Assembly: GCA_964643885.1 (NCBI GenBank) | Contig: CAZXUI010000053.1 | Span: forward strand, 1-32,547 | Reading direction: 5' to 3' | Origin: CAADGL01 sp964643885 | GTDB lineage: Bacteria > Planctomycetota > Phycisphaerae > UBA1845 > Fen-1342 | DNA: 32,547 nucleotides | Shown: one piece after another, positions 15,672 through 25,672 of the stretch | How the letters are laid out: every line of letters starts with the position of its first letter | Numbering within the stretch: position 1 is the stretch's first letter | Notes under the pieces: model-generated | The model's input: only the letters and a program-made list of their open reading frames with translations | What the model was told of the DNA's origin: nothing | Database searches by the model: none | Position numbers and translations under genes: made by a program

Positions 15672-16787
15672 CTAGCGGCGCGTGCCGCCGATCGTGCCGA
15701 GACTGCCCGGATTCTTGCCCTCTTCCGGGCCGCCGCCATTGGCGTCGTACCAGATCGTGGCCGACTGCGTGCCGCTGCCCGGCAGGCTGGAGGCCGCAGT
15801 CGTGACGTCGCCGTTGTCGAACGTCAGAACCTTGGTCGCAACGCCCAGCAGGGCGACATCCGTCGTGATGATGTCCGGCGGGAAGTCGCAGATCTCGCTG
15901 GCCAGACCGGCGATCTGGGCATAGCCCATGTTGGTCTGGAGATTCTGAACCAGGAACAGGCCGCCGACGTCGCTCAGCAGGCGCTCGTCATAGCAGGTGA
16001 TGCAGTATTCCATCTGGAAGCTCGTCTCATCCTCGTTCCAGATGAGGTAGCGAGCCTTGGTGTAATACTGATCGCGATCCTGACGAACGTCGATGTCGTT
16101 GATCACGAGCGAGACGTCGGTGTCGTGCATGACGACGCGGCCGCCACCCGAGAACGCGGTCGAACCGGAAGCGATGAACTCCAGCAGCAGCGTGTTGAAG
16201 CTGTAGTCGTAGTCGCTGCCGTCCAGGTAGACGGTGCCGCAGCTACCGACCGGGTCGCCGTTGTTGCCCGAGCGGGCCGCAAAGGCGTACGGGTTGTACT
16301 CGCTGGCGTGGCCGTCGGCGTAGTTGACGACGGTGGCCAGACCGGTCAGGTGGTTCCAGCGGATCTGGCAGTTCTCGAGGTCCGTCGCGATGGCGACGAG
16401 GAAACCGCGGATCACGTTGTCCGTGGAGCCTTCCGGATCCGGGTAGGGAGCCGTCAGGGCCGTCAGCGGAGCGACGTTGATCGTGCCCTGGCCCGTGGCC
16501 GCCGACCAGTAGGCCGGCTGGTTGTGGGTCAGGTCGATGTCCGTGTACAGCCGGTCGCAGAACTCGCTCACGAAGAACAGGACGACGTGCACCGAGCTGC
16601 TCGGGAAGTCGTTCGTGAGCTGGATAAACGTGTCCTGAGTCAGGTTGCCGGCCGCGTCGAAGCGGATCTCAACCTTGGGATAGATCAGGACGCTGCCCTT
16701 CTGGCTCGTGCTGGCACGATCCTGGGCGAGGCTCGCCTGCGCCATCAGTGCGCAGGCCGCGGTCGCAATCACAAGCTTTCGCAACAT
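15672..16787 (-). CDS. Secreted protein of unknown family, paralog 3 of 3
   Basis: 371-aa exported protein. ATG at 16787 opens a signal peptide (MLRKLVIATAACALMAQASLA, cleavage near residue 21) and has the shared AAAGGGGA ribosome binding site. The mature part has cysteines at 77 (EFCD), 140 (NCQIRWNH), 183, 262 and 265 (CITC), and 300 (ICDFPPDII). Conserved motifs include GSVLIYPKVEIRFD (31-44), LTHNQPAYWS (86-95), PYPDPEGS (114-121) and LLLEFIASGSTAFSGGG (200-216). No catalytic motif is recognised. A 202-base stretch is identical to paralog 1 at all but one base, while flanking parts are clearly diverged. Two hairpins follow the stop. Confidence 0.85.
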   Translation of the reverse strand: MLRKLVIATAACALMAQASLAQDRASTSQKGSVLIYPKVEIRFDAAGNLTQDTFIQLTNDFPSSSVHVVLFFVSEFCDRLYTDIDLTHNQPAYWSAATGQGTINVAPLTALTAPYPDPEGSTDNVIRGFLVAIATDLENCQIRWNHLTGLATVVNYADGHASEYNPYAFAARSGNNGDPVGSCGTVYLDGSDYDYSFNTLLLEFIASGSTAFSGGGRVVMHDTDVSLVINDIDVRQDRDQYYTKARYLIWNEDETSFQMEYCITCYDERLLSDVGGLFLVQNLQTNMGYAQIAGLASEICDFPPDIITTDVALLGVATKVLTFDNGDVTTAASSLPGSGTQSATIWYDANGGGPEEGKNPGSLGTIGGTRR

Positions 16788-18103
16788 GTCGTTTCCCCTT
16801 TCGCGGGTAAATCTAGAAAAGACTACCTACAGCCTGATACGACTTGAGAACAAACCGACGAAACACTGAGCTTCTTCATCGCCACGTCACTGCGATACAG
16901 CTACGAGCGATTCCACCTCCTTCCGCGGTAAGGACTGTACCGCAATTCTGCCGCGAAATTCCGATTTCCGCCGCGGCGCAGCGAACCCCGCCGCGCGCAC
17001 GCGGAGAACGTCTCCTTCGCCTGCGATGGGCGCTTGCCGACCGGACGCCAGAACCTCCGCTCCCCGGCCCAGCCCATACCCGGCGCCGCCGGTCCGTCCT
17101 GGACGCGCGACCCCGATCGTTCAGTTGTCGCTTTGATCACGGAAGGGTGCGTGTCCCCTCGCTCTACCCGTGATGCTTCCCAGTCTAGCCGTTTTCGAGC
17201 CAAATGCAAGCTTTCTTGTAACCGGTTCCGAAAAGACACGGCGCCGCTCCCCCGCAAGCCGCTCCGCCGACCCCCGCTCAGCCCCCCCAAAACCCGCCCT
17301 CCACTGCGCGCAACCATTCGTCCCACAAAAGCTTGCAGCTCCTCGAAGGAACCGTAGCCGGGTCGGCCGACGGAGCCTCCGAGAGCGGTAACGACAGGCC
17401 ATAATTCCGTGCGGATTTCAAGCCGCTCAACGCGGGACCCGTTGCCGGCCTCACGCGGCGCGCGGCCGCGGCTCCGGACGCGCCCGAAGACACGACCGGG
17501 ACGCAAGCGCCACGAACAGACGAAAGCGGCAGGAGTGAGCATCGCGAATCGGCCCCCGCGCATGGGCGCAACGTGAACAGCTCTCCGGCTTCACTTGAAT
17601 CGTAGCCCGTTCGATCTCGGCGTGCAACCCGAAGCTGAGAACGTTGCAGCTCTTCCGAATCTCACGAGCCGCGCCAAATCGCGCAGCCGACCTCCCGCCG
17701 CTGCGAATTCGAAGAGTTTGCAGCGAAATGCGCCAGCTCGGATTGCTTCGCCCGTGAGCATTGTGTAGGCTAGCGTCGACGAAGCACTCCGCCGGTCACG
17801 ACAGGACCGGGAGCGGTTTCGGAATGTCGATGCAGCGCACGTCGGCCGATGAGTTGACGCGGCTGGCCGGATATCGCCGGCCGGTGCTCGCGACCTGTGA
17901 GGTCGTCCGCCGCGGATTGGGCTCGCCCTGCCCGCGGTAGCGACCGCCGCAGACAGCTTCCAACACAGGCGCGCGGGGAAACGCTTCAGCGCGTGGCTCG
18001 CAGCCCGGCCGCGGCCGCGGCGGGTGATTGTGCGTGCATCGGGGCAGGGGAACAGCGGCGCGAACGACAGCGCGCCGCCCCATTCTCGAGCGGGAGTGAA
18101 GGG
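16788..18103. other. 1.3 kb divergent intergenic region without a supportable gene
   Basis: Several short open frames exist on both strands, but they are Arg/Pro/Ser-rich, overlap one another, and lack ribosome binding sites or recognisable domains. The segment nearest 16787 is visibly less GC-rich and is the leader of paralog 3. An imperfect inverted repeat ATCACGG/CCGTGAT spans about 17136-17174. A weak plus-strand promoter-like pair, TTGCTT (17743-17748) and TAGGCT (17766-17771) with 17-base spacing, could serve the gene at 18104. Confidence 0.55.
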
Positions 18104-20155
18104 ATGACACGGGAAATAGCTGCGCGCCGACCTCGCGTCGGCCGCGCCAGGCGTACGGGGACTACCACCTCCAGACTGGCTCTGACGACGATCGTGGGAG
18201 CGGTCGCTCTGGCCGCACCGGCCGCCGCCGAATTGGATCTGCAACTCATCGGCCAATGGGGCGGGAACTCGCGCGCGGTCGCGCTCTCCGGCACGACCGC
18301 CTGCGTCGGCCTGGGCAGCACGCTGATGATGATGGACGTCTCGCAGCCGGCGGCGCCGCTGCCGCTGGGGCAGGTCCAGCTTCCGGCGGATATCCGCGGG
18401 ATCGCGGTTTCGTCCGGCGTGGCGTACGTGGCCGCGGAGGGCGCGGGGCTCCAGGTGGTGAATATCTCGAACCCGTCGGCGCCGTCGCTGGTCGGCAGCT
18501 ACGAGACGCCGGGTTTCGCGCGGAACGTAACCGCCGTCGGAACGCTCGTGTATCTGGCGTCGAGTGAAGCGGGACTCGAGATTCTGAACGTATCGAACCC
18601 GGCGTCGCCCACGCTGGTCGGCACGTACAACTCGCCGGGTCTGACGTACAGCGTGGCGGTATCGGGCGGCTTTGCCTACCTGGCGGACTGGGACCAGGGG
18701 CTGATCGTGGTGGACGTCTCATCGCCGAGCCAGCCGCAGGTCGTCGGGTCGTTCAACACGTTCGGCTTTGCAACGGACGTCTTCGTGGCCAACAACATCG
18801 CGCACGTGACGGACTGGTCCAACGGGCTGGAGCTGATCAGCGTCGCGAATCCCTCCTCGCCGGTCCGCCGCGGCGGCCTCGACACCAGCGGCTTCGCCAG
18901 CTCGGTCGTGGTCTCGGGACCGAACGCGTACGTCGCCGACGGCACTTCCGGCCTTCGGGTGATCGACGTTTCCAACCCGACGCAGCCGAGTCACGTCGGC
19001 GGACTGGACACGACGGGTTCGGCCAGCGACATCGTGCTCAGCGGCACGACTGTCTTTCTGGCCGACGGCGACTCCGGCCTCCAGACGATCAGCGTGAGCG
19101 ACCCGGCCCAGCCGCAGGGGCTGGGAAGCTTCGACATCAGCGGGCAGGCGTACGCAGTCGCAGTGGCGGGATCGGTCGCGTACCTGGCGGACTGGGACGC
19201 GGGATTGCAGGTGATACACATCAGCAACCCGGAGGCCCCGGAGCTGCGCGGGACGGCCGACACACCCGGCTACGCGCGTGGCGTGGCCGTTCAGGGCGAT
19301 TTCGCCTACGTGGCGGACTTCGACGCCGGGCTGCGCGTCATCGACGTGTCGAACCCGGACGCGCCCAGCGCTGTCGGCTTCTACGACACGCCGGGCTTCG
19401 CCGATGCGGTGGTCGTCTCGGGCGATTTCGCGTACGTGGCGGACCTGACGGGCGGACTGCGGATTCTGAATATCTCCGTGCCGACCTTCGTGACGGAGGT
19501 GGGGTTCTTCGATACGGCCGGGGCGGCGTCGGGCGTGGCCGTGGCTGGCAATACGGCCTTCGTGGCGGACGGCACGAACGGATTGCAGATCATCAACGTC
19601 ACGAATCCGTCGTCGCCGGCGCGGATCGGCTTCTACGACACACCGGGCATCGCCTACGGCGTAGCCGTCGCAGGCAGCACGGCGTACGTGGCGGATAGTG
19701 CGGCGGGTTTGCAGATCATCGATGTGGCGAACCCGGCCGCGCCGCAGTTGATCGGCAACTACAACACGCCCGGCAGCGCCACGCGCGTGCAGGTGGTCGA
19801 CAACTTCGCCTTCGTGGCGGACCAGGCCTCGGGCCTGCAAGTGATCGACGTGACGAATTCGGCCCAGCCAACGCTGGCGTGCGAATTCGACACGAGCGGG
19901 CTGACGCGGGGGCTGGCCGTGCAGAGCGATCGGGTCTATCTGGCCGACGGCGAGGGCGGGATGCTGATTCTCGGGGAGCCGGGCGGCACGATCTGTCCGG
20001 GCGACTTCGACGGCGACAACTTCGTCGGCTTCCAGGATCTGGTCATCTTTCTGGCGTCGTACGGCCGCGATAGCGGCGGCGACCTGGACGGCGACGGCGA
20101 CACGGACTTCCAGGACCTGGTCGCATTCCTGGCGCTGTACAACACGAGCTGCTGA
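18104..20155 (+). CDS. LVIVD-repeat β-propeller protein with C-terminal dockerin-like domain
   Basis: 683-aa exported protein. The ATG at 18104 gives a long basic N-terminus, hydrophobic stretch and cleavage near PAAAE (residue 42); an earlier GTG at 17897 adds only an Arg-rich tail. Fourteen LVIVD repeats follow, of about 42 residues each, with the pattern AVAVSG-x-x-AYVAD-x-x-x-GL-x-VIDVSNP-x-x-P-x-x-VG-x-YDTPG. The last about 52 residues form a two-part dockerin-like/EF-hand unit (DFDGDNFVGFQDL, then DLDGDGDTDFQDL), which usually binds calcium and is a common planctomycete C-terminal module. Fourteen blades suggest two seven-bladed propellers. Its ligand and partner cohesin, if any, are unknown. 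Confidence 0.9.
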   Translation: MTREIAARRPRVGRARRTGTTTSRLALTTIVGAVALAAPAAAELDLQLIGQWGGNSRAVALSGTTACVGLGSTLMMMDVSQPAAPLPLGQVQLPADIRGIAVSSGVAYVAAEGAGLQVVNISNPSAPSLVGSYETPGFARNVTAVGTLVYLASSEAGLEILNVSNPASPTLVGTYNSPGLTYSVAVSGGFAYLADWDQGLIVVDVSSPSQPQVVGSFNTFGFATDVFVANNIAHVTDWSNGLELISVANPSSPVRRGGLDTSGFASSVVVSGPNAYVADGTSGLRVIDVSNPTQPSHVGGLDTTGSASDIVLSGTTVFLADGDSGLQTISVSDPAQPQGLGSFDISGQAYAVAVAGSVAYLADWDAGLQVIHISNPEAPELRGTADTPGYARGVAVQGDFAYVADFDAGLRVIDVSNPDAPSAVGFYDTPGFADAVVVSGDFAYVADLTGGLRILNISVPTFVTEVGFFDTAGAASGVAVAGNTAFVADGTNGLQIINVTNPSSPARIGFYDTPGIAYGVAVAGSTAYVADSAAGLQIIDVANPAAPQLIGNYNTPGSATRVQVVDNFAFVADQASGLQVIDVTNSAQPTLACEFDTSGLTRGLAVQSDRVYLADGEGGMLILGEPGGTICPGDFDGDNFVGFQDLVIFLASYGRDSGGDLDGDGDTDFQDLVAFLALYNTSC

Positions 20156-20170
20156 ACGGCGGAAGGCCGC

Positions 20171-21997
20171 TCACGCCCGGGGCGCGACGACGGCGAGCCG
20201 CACGTGGCGCGTCGCGTGCTGCGCTTCTTCGCTTTCCATGACCGCGTGCAGGGCGTCCTTGTCGAGCGGCTTGCGGTAGCGCAGCGCGTGCAGGTTGACG
20301 CGCTCGACCTCCCAGCGGCCGACCGGATCGGACGAGGCGAGCAGGCGCCGCTTGCGGCGGCGGTCCGCGGCGGACTCGCGACCCGCCGCCGAACCGAACA
20401 CGCCGTCGCCGGCCGCGGCCATGTTGTTGCGCGGCAGCGTGACCTCATCCTCGGGGAAGACCTCGTGGTAGCGCGGCTTGCGGCGCAGGTACTTGAGCGG
20501 CTTGATGAAGGGCTGGTAGATGAAGTTCTTGCCGAGCTTGCGGCCGACCTGGTAAAGGCCGTAGGCCGCGGGCCCGAACCACTTCTTGTCGATCAGTCGC
20601 CGCGTGAGCCGATTCGTGCAGAAGTCGATGATGCGGTGACACGCCCAGCGCGGCAGGCCGAAGTTCTTCAGGTGCAGCACGATCCGCAGCCAGGCGGCCA
20701 GGTAGTCGTGCTTGGCGAACTGCAAGCTGCCGGTGTACATGTACTCGTAGGCCGCGTGGTCGCGGTCGCCGATGATGCCGTCCTGGCGCGCCTGATCGTA
20801 GAGCGGCGTTCCCGGATAGAACATGAGCGGAAAGACGCGCAGCACGGCCGGACCCTTGTGATGGTCGGCGATGAAGCGCATCGTCTCGATCACATTCTTC
20901 TCGGGCTCGTACGGATTGCTGACGATGTAGTGATACTCCGCCCGGATCTTGTACTTCTTGAACAGGTCGATCCCGGCGACGACCTGCGGAATCTTCGTCG
21001 GCCGGCGGTAGATGTTCAGCAGCGTGTCCGGACTGCCGCTCTGGATTCCCATGCTGATCAGGTCGATCGGCACGCGCGTCAGCGAGCGCACCTTCGGCTC
21101 GGAGATCGTGTTGGGGAAGGCGTCCATCTCCAGCGGCAGGTTCACCTGCTGCTTGTACTTGATGGCGAAGTCCTCGATGTCCTCCTCGCTGCGGACGAAG
21201 AAGAGGTCGTCGACGATGTTGACGGCCTCGATGGTCGGGAAGGCGCGGCGGGCCTTGTTGATCTCCGCGATCACGTTCTCGGCGGAGCGCTTGCGAACCC
21301 ACGAGCCCTTGCCGCGATAGACCTTGAGCAGCGCGGCGTTGTTGCAGAACGTGCACGGATAGGGGCAGCCGCGGGTCGTCTCGATCCGCAGCCGGTGCAG
21401 CGTGCCGCGCAGGTTGCGCGGGTGCGCCGCGACCATGCCGTCTCCGTCCGCCACCCAGTGCGTGTGCAGCTCGTAGTCGGGGAAGGGGTAGTCGTCCAGG
21501 TCGCGCTCCAGCGGGCGCACCTCGTTGCGGATGCGGCGCGGATTCCCGAAAGGCCCGTTGTCGCGAAAGCCCAGGCTCGCGATGCCCGTCGGGTCGCGGT
21601 CGGCCTCCAGCGCCTCGACCAGGCTGAGCATCGGCTCCTCCCCCTCGCCGACGCAGATGACGTCGGCCACGTCGAGCGATTCATCGGCCGCAACCGTCGG
21701 ATGCGTGCCGCCCCAGATGATCGGCGCCTGGATGCCCGCCGCGCGCAGCCGCTGCGTCAGCAGGCAGGCGCGGTTGTACGTGTTGGTCATCAGGCTCATG
21801 CCGATCAGCTCGCTGCCGCGGCAGCGCTCGACGAACTCGTCCAGCAGCGCGGGCGCGAAGTCGGCCCGGGCCGTGTCCTTCTTGGAGGACATGAAGAGCA
21901 TCTGCACGTCGTGGCCGGCGGCTTTCAGATACGACGAGACGTATCGCAGCCCCAGAGCGATCGGATGCGTGTAGGTCGAGACGAGCGTGACTTTCAT
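20171..21997 (-). CDS. Radical SAM protein with N-terminal B12-binding-like domain
   Basis: 608-aa cytoplasmic Fe-S enzyme. I chose ATG at 21997 (MKVTLVSTYTHPIALGL) with GGAG 7 bases upstream; the longer frame to 22195 adds junk-like sequence. Residues about 1-135 form a Rossmann-like cobalamin-binding domain (LISTY-type strand, GGTHPTVAAD, VGEGEEPMLSL), but no DxHxxG cobalt-ligand motif is visible. The radical SAM domain carries the cluster motif Cys211, Cys215 and Cys218 (TTRGCPYPCTFC), then MGIQSGSPDTL and a later AEYHYIVSNPYE segment. The C-terminus (about 450-608) is basic and unrecognised. Substrate unknown; relatives act in lipid, hopanoid, cofactor and natural-product modification. 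Confidence 0.9.
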   Translation of the reverse strand: MKVTLVSTYTHPIALGLRYVSSYLKAAGHDVQMLFMSSKKDTARADFAPALLDEFVERCRGSELIGMSLMTNTYNRACLLTQRLRAAGIQAPIIWGGTHPTVAADESLDVADVICVGEGEEPMLSLVEALEADRDPTGIASLGFRDNGPFGNPRRIRNEVRPLERDLDDYPFPDYELHTHWVADGDGMVAAHPRNLRGTLHRLRIETTRGCPYPCTFCNNAALLKVYRGKGSWVRKRSAENVIAEINKARRAFPTIEAVNIVDDLFFVRSEEDIEDFAIKYKQQVNLPLEMDAFPNTISEPKVRSLTRVPIDLISMGIQSGSPDTLLNIYRRPTKIPQVVAGIDLFKKYKIRAEYHYIVSNPYEPEKNVIETMRFIADHHKGPAVLRVFPLMFYPGTPLYDQARQDGIIGDRDHAAYEYMYTGSLQFAKHDYLAAWLRIVLHLKNFGLPRWACHRIIDFCTNRLTRRLIDKKWFGPAAYGLYQVGRKLGKNFIYQPFIKPLKYLRRKPRYHEVFPEDEVTLPRNNMAAAGDGVFGSAAGRESAADRRRKRRLLASSDPVGRWEVERVNLHALRYRKPLDKDALHAVMESEEAQHATRHVRLAVVAPRA

Positions 21998-22097
21998 GCT
22001 TCCACTCCGCTGCGGCTGCGTTCGGCCCGAACGACAAGACAGGAACCCGTTGCGGCCGCCGCGAGTTTCGGCTGCCGCCCCGGCGCGGATAGCAAAC

Positions 22098-22125
22098 ATG
22101 CTACGCAAACGCGTCGCGATGGCAA
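22098..22125 (-). promoter_or_regulatory. Putative sigma-70-like promoter of the radical SAM gene
   Basis: Minus-strand TTGCCA (22120-22125), 16-base spacer, TAGCAT (22098-22103), about 100 bases before the ATG at 21997. Moderate match only. Confidence 0.4.
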
Positions 22126-22260
22126 GCGGATTCCGCGGCCAATCGGGCGATCGCGGCCGAAAGCCCTCCCGAACAAATGTCAACGAATCGGACAAATTCC
22201 CTGCCTGCTTGGTTTGGACTGCTGGTCAGCATGCGCCGACGGGAACTGCACGGATTGACG

Positions 22261-22301
22261 AAAAAGCACGCGGCGCCGCCGGCTCGCCCGGGCGGCGCCG
22301 C
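22261..22301 (-). terminator. Intrinsic terminator of the choice-of-anchor-P-like gene
   Basis: 11-bp stem GCGGCGCCGCC/GGCGGCGCCGC (22270-22280 with 22291-22301), 10-base loop, followed on the minus strand by TGC and five T (22261-22265). It lies 18 bases after the stop at 22319. Confidence 0.85.
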
Positions 22302-22318
22302 GCCGGCCTTCCGTGGCG

Positions 22319-23386
22319 CTAATCCAGGTCGTGAATCTGAATGTTCCCACCGATCAGCGTTCCGCTGGCCTCGTATCCATTCGAGAGAACGATGCGGAAC
22401 GTGTCGGCCGTGCCGGGCTCGCCGTTGTCGCTCGCTTCCACCAGGAAGGTGAACCCGCCGGCGCCGTTGATCTCGGCCGTCCCCTCGATGCGGCGCGTGG
22501 TTGCATCGATCTCGGTGTAGGCCGTCACGGCCGTCCCGCGGACGTGCAGGTCGGCTGCGCGGTCAACGTAATTCAGGTGTCCCCAGAATTCGCCGTTGAC
22601 GATTCCGCCGGCCACACCGAACGCCGCGGGCTCGCCGGAGGGCATGCCGTCGATGCGGCCGCCGCCGGTGAGAAGATCATCCGCGGGCTCGCTGACCGCG
22701 CAGGTTACATCCGCGTGGGCGTGGAAGAGGACGAGCTCGGCGACGTCGAACACTTCGATCCGCAGAGCGTTGACCGTCCGCTCTCTGAAATTGCCGTCCG
22801 AGTTCGAGACGACCTCGTTCAGAATGATCCGGCCGACGATGTTCCCGTCGGGATCGAGAAGCTGAAGCTCCTGGTTCTCGCCCGGCACGACCGTGATCGT
22901 CTCGTCATTGACGACGAAATTGGCGATCTCGAAGGTGCCCTCGACCGGCGGCTGATTGCCGGTGCAGCGCGCCACGGCTCGCGACATCAGAAAATCGGCC
23001 GTGATGAGATTCTCGTCGATCAGTACCCGCAGGTTGGCCAGCGACGCCTCGGAGCGGGCGATGCCGTTCCCGCCGACGGTGACGGCGTGTGCGACGTCGG
23101 CCGTCATCACGTCGGTGATGCCGACCTCGAGCAGCGAGGCTTCCAGTGCGCCGCCCTCTTTCGACAACTCGCCGGTGTCGATGAACGAGCTGGAAGCGCC
23201 CTGGATGGTCAGGCGGGCGACGGTAGCGCGGCCGCTGTAGGTCGTCGGCTCCGGCTCATCATCCCCGTCGTCGGGGCAGGGCACGCAGGACGTCGCCGAG
23301 ATGCCGACGGCCATGAGCAGCAGCAGCCCCCACGATGCCCGCGTCGGAATGCACGGCCGCTGGTCGGGAAAGCTGGAATCGAACAT
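22319..23386 (-). CDS. Choice-of-anchor-P-like lipoprotein
   Basis: 355-aa predicted surface lipoprotein. ATG at 23386 is 6 bases from GGAGGT (23393-23398); the adjacent ATG at 23389 is too close, and starts further upstream read through non-coding sequence. The lipobox is ATSC. The N-terminal half resembles the choice-of-anchor P domain: SEASLANLRVLIDENLITAD, FEIANFVVNDETITVVPG, IILNEVVS, VNALRIEVFDVAELVLFHAH and ADVTC. The C-terminal half (GGRIDGMP, FGVAGG, GHLNYVDRAADLHVRGT, VEASDNGEPGTADTF, GGNIQIHDLD) resembles the domain that commonly follows it. Family members are exported and carry varied anchors (here a lipid). Function unknown. Divergent from the Bat-type operon. Confidence 0.78.
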   Translation of the reverse strand: MFDSSFPDQRPCIPTRASWGLLLLMAVGISATSCVPCPDDGDDEPEPTTYSGRATVARLTIQGASSSFIDTGELSKEGGALEASLLEVGITDVMTADVAHAVTVGGNGIARSEASLANLRVLIDENLITADFLMSRAVARCTGNQPPVEGTFEIANFVVNDETITVVPGENQELQLLDPDGNIVGRIILNEVVSNSDGNFRERTVNALRIEVFDVAELVLFHAHADVTCAVSEPADDLLTGGGRIDGMPSGEPAAFGVAGGIVNGEFWGHLNYVDRAADLHVRGTAVTAYTEIDATTRRIEGTAEINGAGGFTFLVEASDNGEPGTADTFRIVLSNGYEASGTLIGGNIQIHDLD

Positions 23387-23594
23387 CATCAGACCTCCAC
23401 ACTCCCCCCGAATCGCTGAAACCCCGTGTCCGTTCATCGGACACCGCCGCGGAAATGCCCGGCGGCGAAATTGCTCCATCAAGCGTAGGTCCGGCGCCAT
23501 TGGCCGGAACAGTGGGAAGAATGTGCGGCGGGATGGGGAGGGATACGTAGGGATCGCTGGTTTGCCGGCCGCCGTGCTCTGCTTTTGTGACGGT

Positions 23595-23622
23595 TTGTCC
23601 GGGTGTATGGGGTCTGTAGAAT
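23595..23622 (+). promoter_or_regulatory. Putative promoter of the Bat-type operon
   Basis: TTGTCC (23595-23600), 16-base spacer, TAGAAT (23617-23622). A transcript starting near 23629 would have a leader of about 90 bases that includes the GCGGGCG hairpin. Confidence 0.4.
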
Positions 23623-23645
23623 GGCGCGGCCGCGCGCGGCTGATT

Positions 23646-23662
23646 GCGGGCGAGACGCCCGC
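23646..23662. repeat. GCGGGCG-AGA-CGCCCGC hairpin motif
   Basis: Perfect 7-bp stem with a 3-base loop in the leader of the Bat-type operon. From memory, motifs of this GGCGAGACGCC form recur between genes in Planctomycetota and Verrucomicrobiota; only one copy lies in this window. Confidence 0.5.
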
Positions 23663-23717
23663 GCTCCGCAAGGAGACGCATCCGCGCCGAGCACGGCGCG
23701 GAGTGGACGGAACGGCG

Positions 23718-24592
<875 letters not shown>

Positions 24593-24593
<1 letters not shown>

Positions 24594-25672
24594 TGCACTG
24601 CGGGCTCGACCGAGCGGCGCCGCGCACGACCCGGCGTCACGCCGCACGCCTCCTGCTCTGCTTCGCAGCGCTGCTGCCCGCCCTGCCGGCATGCCGCGAA
24701 GACGAGCCGCCGGCCCCCGCCGTTCACAAAGTCGCCGAGCGCGGGCCGCTGCGCTTCTCCGTCTCCTCGGCGACAGCCGAAGTCTGGCTCGCAGACCCGA
24801 TCCCCCTGGAGCTTTCGTTCATCGCGCCGGCCGAATACGCCGTGGAGCTGCCCGCGGCTGATCAACTAGCCGAATTGACTGTGCGCGAAGTCGGCGAAGT
24901 CACCCGGCGGCTCCTGCCCGACGGCCAGGTCGAATGGCGGCGAACGATCGTGCTCGAGTCATACCAGTCCGGCACGCTGGAAATCCCGCCGCTGGTCGCC
25001 CGCTACGGCCGCAGCGACACCAGCGCCAGCCGGCCGGCGGAGCTGACCAGCGAGCTGGCGACCGGCTCCGTCGAGATCGAAGTGCGCTCCGCCCTGACGA
25101 CCCAGGACAGCCCTGAGCGACCGCGCGACATCACCGGCACGCTCACGATCCCGCCGCGGCCGATGACGCCCCTCGAATGGGGCCTGATCGCCGCAGGCGT
25201 GTTGCTGGCCGGCGTGCTCGTCTGGCTGGCCGCGAGGTGGCTGAAGGCGGTGATGAGTCGGCCGGCGCCGCCGGAGTCCCCGGAGGCCTGGGCGACGCGC
25301 ATGCTCGCCGCCCTGCGCTGGCCGGAGCAGGAGAGCGACGAGCGGATTCGCGCCTTCTACTATGGATTGACGGAGATCGTCCGCGGGTACATCGAGCGGA
25401 AGTTCGAAGTGGCGGCCCTGGAGATGACGACCGAGGAGTTCCTGACGATGCTGGCGCGGCGGCCCGGGGCGGTGCCCCTGGACGCGGCCAGCTTGCGCGA
25501 CTTCCTCACGCGCTGCGACCTGGTCAAGTACGCCCTGGCCCCGGCCACGCGCGAGGAGGGGCAGCAGGCGATCGCCGCCGCGCGGCAATTCGTCCGCGCG
25601 ACCGCGGCCGCCGTGCGGGCCGTCGACCAGGCGCGCAGCTCGCAGCCGCTCACGGGAGGCCAGCCGGCATGA
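24593..25672 (+). CDS. BatD-like membrane lipoprotein
   Basis: 359-aa protein that starts at ATG 24593 overlapping the DUF58 stop (GTG at 24590 would add one residue). The signal peptide ends at lipobox LPAC (Cys34). The periplasmic part (about 45-185) has β-rich segments (LRFSVSSATAEVWLADPIPLEL, TLEIPPLVARYG) as in the BatD/oxygen-tolerance family. One membrane helix follows at about 193-218. The cytoplasmic tail carries FYYGLTEIVRGYIERKFEV and ALEMTTEEFLTML, like DUF4381/BatD C-terminal domains. Translationally coupled on both sides, ending in ATGA with the VWA gene. Confidence 0.83.

Larger units (their letters stand above)
21998..22318. other. Intergenic region between radical SAM gene and upstream lipoprotein gene
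   Basis: No gene is supported. It holds the ribosome binding site and a promoter candidate for the radical SAM gene (22098-22125) and the terminator of the upstream gene (22261-22301). Confidence 0.6.
23387..23717. other. Divergent intergenic region ahead of the Bat-type operon
   Basis: No gene supported. It contains a 7-bp hairpin GTGTCCG/CGGACAC with a 5-base loop (23426-23444) in the minus-strand leader, a plus-strand promoter candidate (23595-23622) and the GCGGGCG hairpin (23646-23662). Confidence 0.6.

Noticed and set aside
16901..17571. Minus-strand frames of 97 and 220 codons as genes
   Set aside because: They overlap each other in different frames, lack ribosome binding sites, and show no recognisable domain or signal peptide.
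20204..22258. 684-codon plus-strand open frame opposite the radical SAM gene
   Set aside because: Shadow frame: the minus strand holds the CxxxCxxC motif and conserved domains.
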